From Syntrophobacterales bacterium (GTDB lineage Bacteria; Desulfobacterota; Syntrophobacteria; BM002), in contig JAUVTM010000147.1 of assembly GCA_030601545.1 (NCBI GenBank), positions 1 through 5,517 of the forward strand: a stretch of 5,517 bases of DNA, given 5' to 3'. How positions within the stretch are numbered: the stretch's first letter is position 1; each line of letters begins with the position of its first letter. The position numbers were made by a program, and so were the translations under genes. Positions 4,220 to 5,517 of the stretch are shown here, piece after piece. Below the pieces are notes generated by a model. It had not been told where the DNA came from. It saw only the letters and a list, made by a program, of their open reading frames with translations, and did not search any database.

Positions 4220-5517
4220 TTACTTGAAGGTGACAGTCTGGGCCAAAATTTCTGCTATGTCGTATACCTTGACCTTTTCATCCATGTCATAGGTCTTTAG
4301 CCCGTCTTCGAACATGGTGGTGCAGAAGGGGCAGCAGACACCTATAATATCCGGCTCCAGTTTCAGTGCCTGGTCAGTGCGGGCGTCATTGATCTTCTGA
4401 TCGCCAAGGGTTTCCTCCATCCACATTCTGCCGCCACCTGCGCCGCAGCAAAAAGCCTTGTTGCGGCTTCGATCCATTTCAGAAACGCGCAGCCCGAGAA
4501 TAGACTTCAACAACGTTCGCGGTTCTTCGTAAAGATCATTATATCGTCCCAGGTAACACGAGTCGTGAAAAACCAAATTCTTGTCCATCCCTGTTTTTGG
4601 CTGTAACCTCCCCTCTTTTAGTAAGGTGGCAAGAAACTCGCTGTGATGGTAAACCTCCCAATGAGCACCGAACTGGGGATACTCATTCTTTAGACAGTTA
4701 TAGCCATGCGGGCAAGCGGTTATGATCTTCTTCACCCCATAAGAATTAATAACCTCCACCAGCTCGGTGGCCATGGTCTGGAAGAGATACTCGTTGCCGA
4801 GCCTCCTAGCCGTTTCGCCGCAGCACTTCTCCTCTGCTCCAAGAATACCAAAGCTCACCCCCGCCTCATTGAGAAGAGTCACCAGAGCGGAACTGACCTT
4901 TTTGGCCCGTTCGTCAAAACTGCCGGCACACCCCACATAATAGAGATAGTCCACCTGGGAGTCCTCGGCGAGAGTTTTTATCGACAGCCCTGTGGCCCAA
5001 TCTCCCCTCGTGGCGAAACCCAGACCCCAGGGATTGGAGTTTGTTTCCCAATTCCGCATTACATTCTGGACCTCGGGGGAAAAATTGCTCTCCATAAGAA
5101 CCAAATAACGACGCATATCAACGTACTTATCAACGTGTTCTATGAATACCGGACAATTCTCAATGCAATTGCCGCAGGTGGTGCAGGACCAGAGCTCATC
5201 GTGCTGACAGATGTCTCCTATGAGAGCTTTGGCTAAGTCACCTTCAGGGTTGGCTGTATTAGCTGCCACCGCCCCTTGCCGAGCGAGCAGCATTTTACCC
5301 TTTGCTTGCAGATGTTCTTTAAGGTGGTGGATGGTTAATTTGGGGCTTAAAGGCTTACCGGTGAGAGTAGCAGGGCAGTTATCCGAGCAGCGGCCGCACT
5401 CTGTGCAGGCATAGAGATCCAACAGCTGTTTCCAGGTGAATTCCTCTATTCTGGAAACCCCGTAAGTTTCAGCGGTTTCATCCTCCAGATCCATCTTGCT
5501 TAGTTCGCCGACTGAGC
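4220..5517 (-). CDS. HdrD/GlpC-like Fe-S oxidoreductase, probable EtfAB:quinone oxidoreductase, N-terminus cut by window edge
   Basis: Partial gene, open to the right edge. Numbered from the internal ATG at 5494, a ferredoxin-type 4Fe-4S motif CTECGRCSDNCP starts at 30 and a second, CTTCGNCIENCP, at 104. The first CCG domain has C189, CCG at 224-226 and C261. The second has DSCYLGRYND (C313), CCGAGGGRMW at 349 and CCPFC at 387-391. This is the family that passes electrons from ETF, reduced by acyl-CoA dehydrogenases, to membrane quinones in syntrophs and sulfate reducers; many members carry an N-terminal NarI-like haem b membrane domain. The ATG at 5494 is probably not the start: the frame continues upstream as SVGELSK without a stop, no ribosome site precedes 5494, and IEEFTWKQLLD normally follows a longer N-terminus. 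The visible part is soluble. The first CCG domain has CPHG where CxxC is expected. A subunit of a separate heterodisulfide reductase-like complex is the main alternative. Confidence 0.9.
   Translation of the reverse strand, partial: SVGELSKMDLEDETAETYGVSRIEEFTWKQLLDLYACTECGRCSDNCPATLTGKPLSPKLTIHHLKEHLQAKGKMLLARQGAVAANTANPEGDLAKALIGDICQHDELWSCTTCGNCIENCPVFIEHVDKYVDMRRYLVLMESNFSPEVQNVMRNWETNSNPWGLGFATRGDWATGLSIKTLAEDSQVDYLYYVGCAGSFDERAKKVSSALVTLLNEAGVSFGILGAEEKCCGETARRLGNEYLFQTMATELVEVINSYGVKKIITACPHGYNCLKNEYPQFGAHWEVYHHSEFLATLLKEGRLQPKTGMDKNLVFHDSCYLGRYNDLYEEPRTLLKSILGLRVSEMDRSRNKAFCCGAGGGRMWMEETLGDQKINDARTDQALKLEPDIIGVCCPFCTTMFEDGLKTYDMDEKVKVYDIAEILAQTVTFK

Noticed and set aside
4706..5236. 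A 176-codon plus-strand frame opposite the Fe-S protein.
   Set aside because: It is antisense to conserved CCG and ferredoxin motifs, has no domain of its own and no convincing ribosome site.

Overview
The window looks like a chromosomal stretch from an anaerobic, fatty-acid-oxidising bacterium, most plausibly a Desulfobacterota/deltaproteobacterial-type genome of moderate GC. This rests on an Fe-S oxidoreductase of the EtfAB:quinone oxidoreductase type next to a long-chain acyl-CoA ligase, and on spacers full of short GTAG-headed palindromes. The taxonomic guess is inference. No rRNA, tRNA, CRISPR array, integrase or transposase gene is visible.

All four genes are on the minus strand. In transcription order (right to left) they are: (1) 5517-4220, an HdrD/GlpC-like protein with two 4Fe-4S ferredoxin motifs and two CCG domains, whose N-terminus lies beyond the right edge; (2) 3982-2303, a complete long-chain acyl-CoA ligase of the FadD/LcfA type; (3) 1905-1135, a complete alpha/beta hydrolase with an intact Ser-Asp-His triad; (4) 863-1, a class B J-domain co-chaperone (DnaJ/CbpA-like, no zinc finger), whose C-terminus lies beyond the left edge. 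The spacers of 237, 397 and 271 bases argue against one tight operon. The ligase (fatty acid activation) and the Fe-S protein (electrons from acyl-CoA dehydrogenases via ETF to quinone) fit the same beta-oxidation pathway. The hydrolase and the co-chaperone have no obvious link to it.

The spacers are the unusual part. Between 1012 and 2280 lie six elements that each begin GTAGGG and continue into a palindrome. They form three sequence subfamilies (GGCGGGT, GGTGGATT and GGCCGGC stems) and resemble REP elements. Two form an inverted pair followed by a T-tract on the minus strand and probably terminate the hydrolase transcript; another pair sits just upstream of the hydrolase start. Two C-run/G-run hairpins lie in the same spacer. 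The ligase leader holds a different, very GC-rich palindromic block flanked by a 7-bp direct repeat. These are dispersed-repeat or structural elements; I see no convincing new multi-gene system here.
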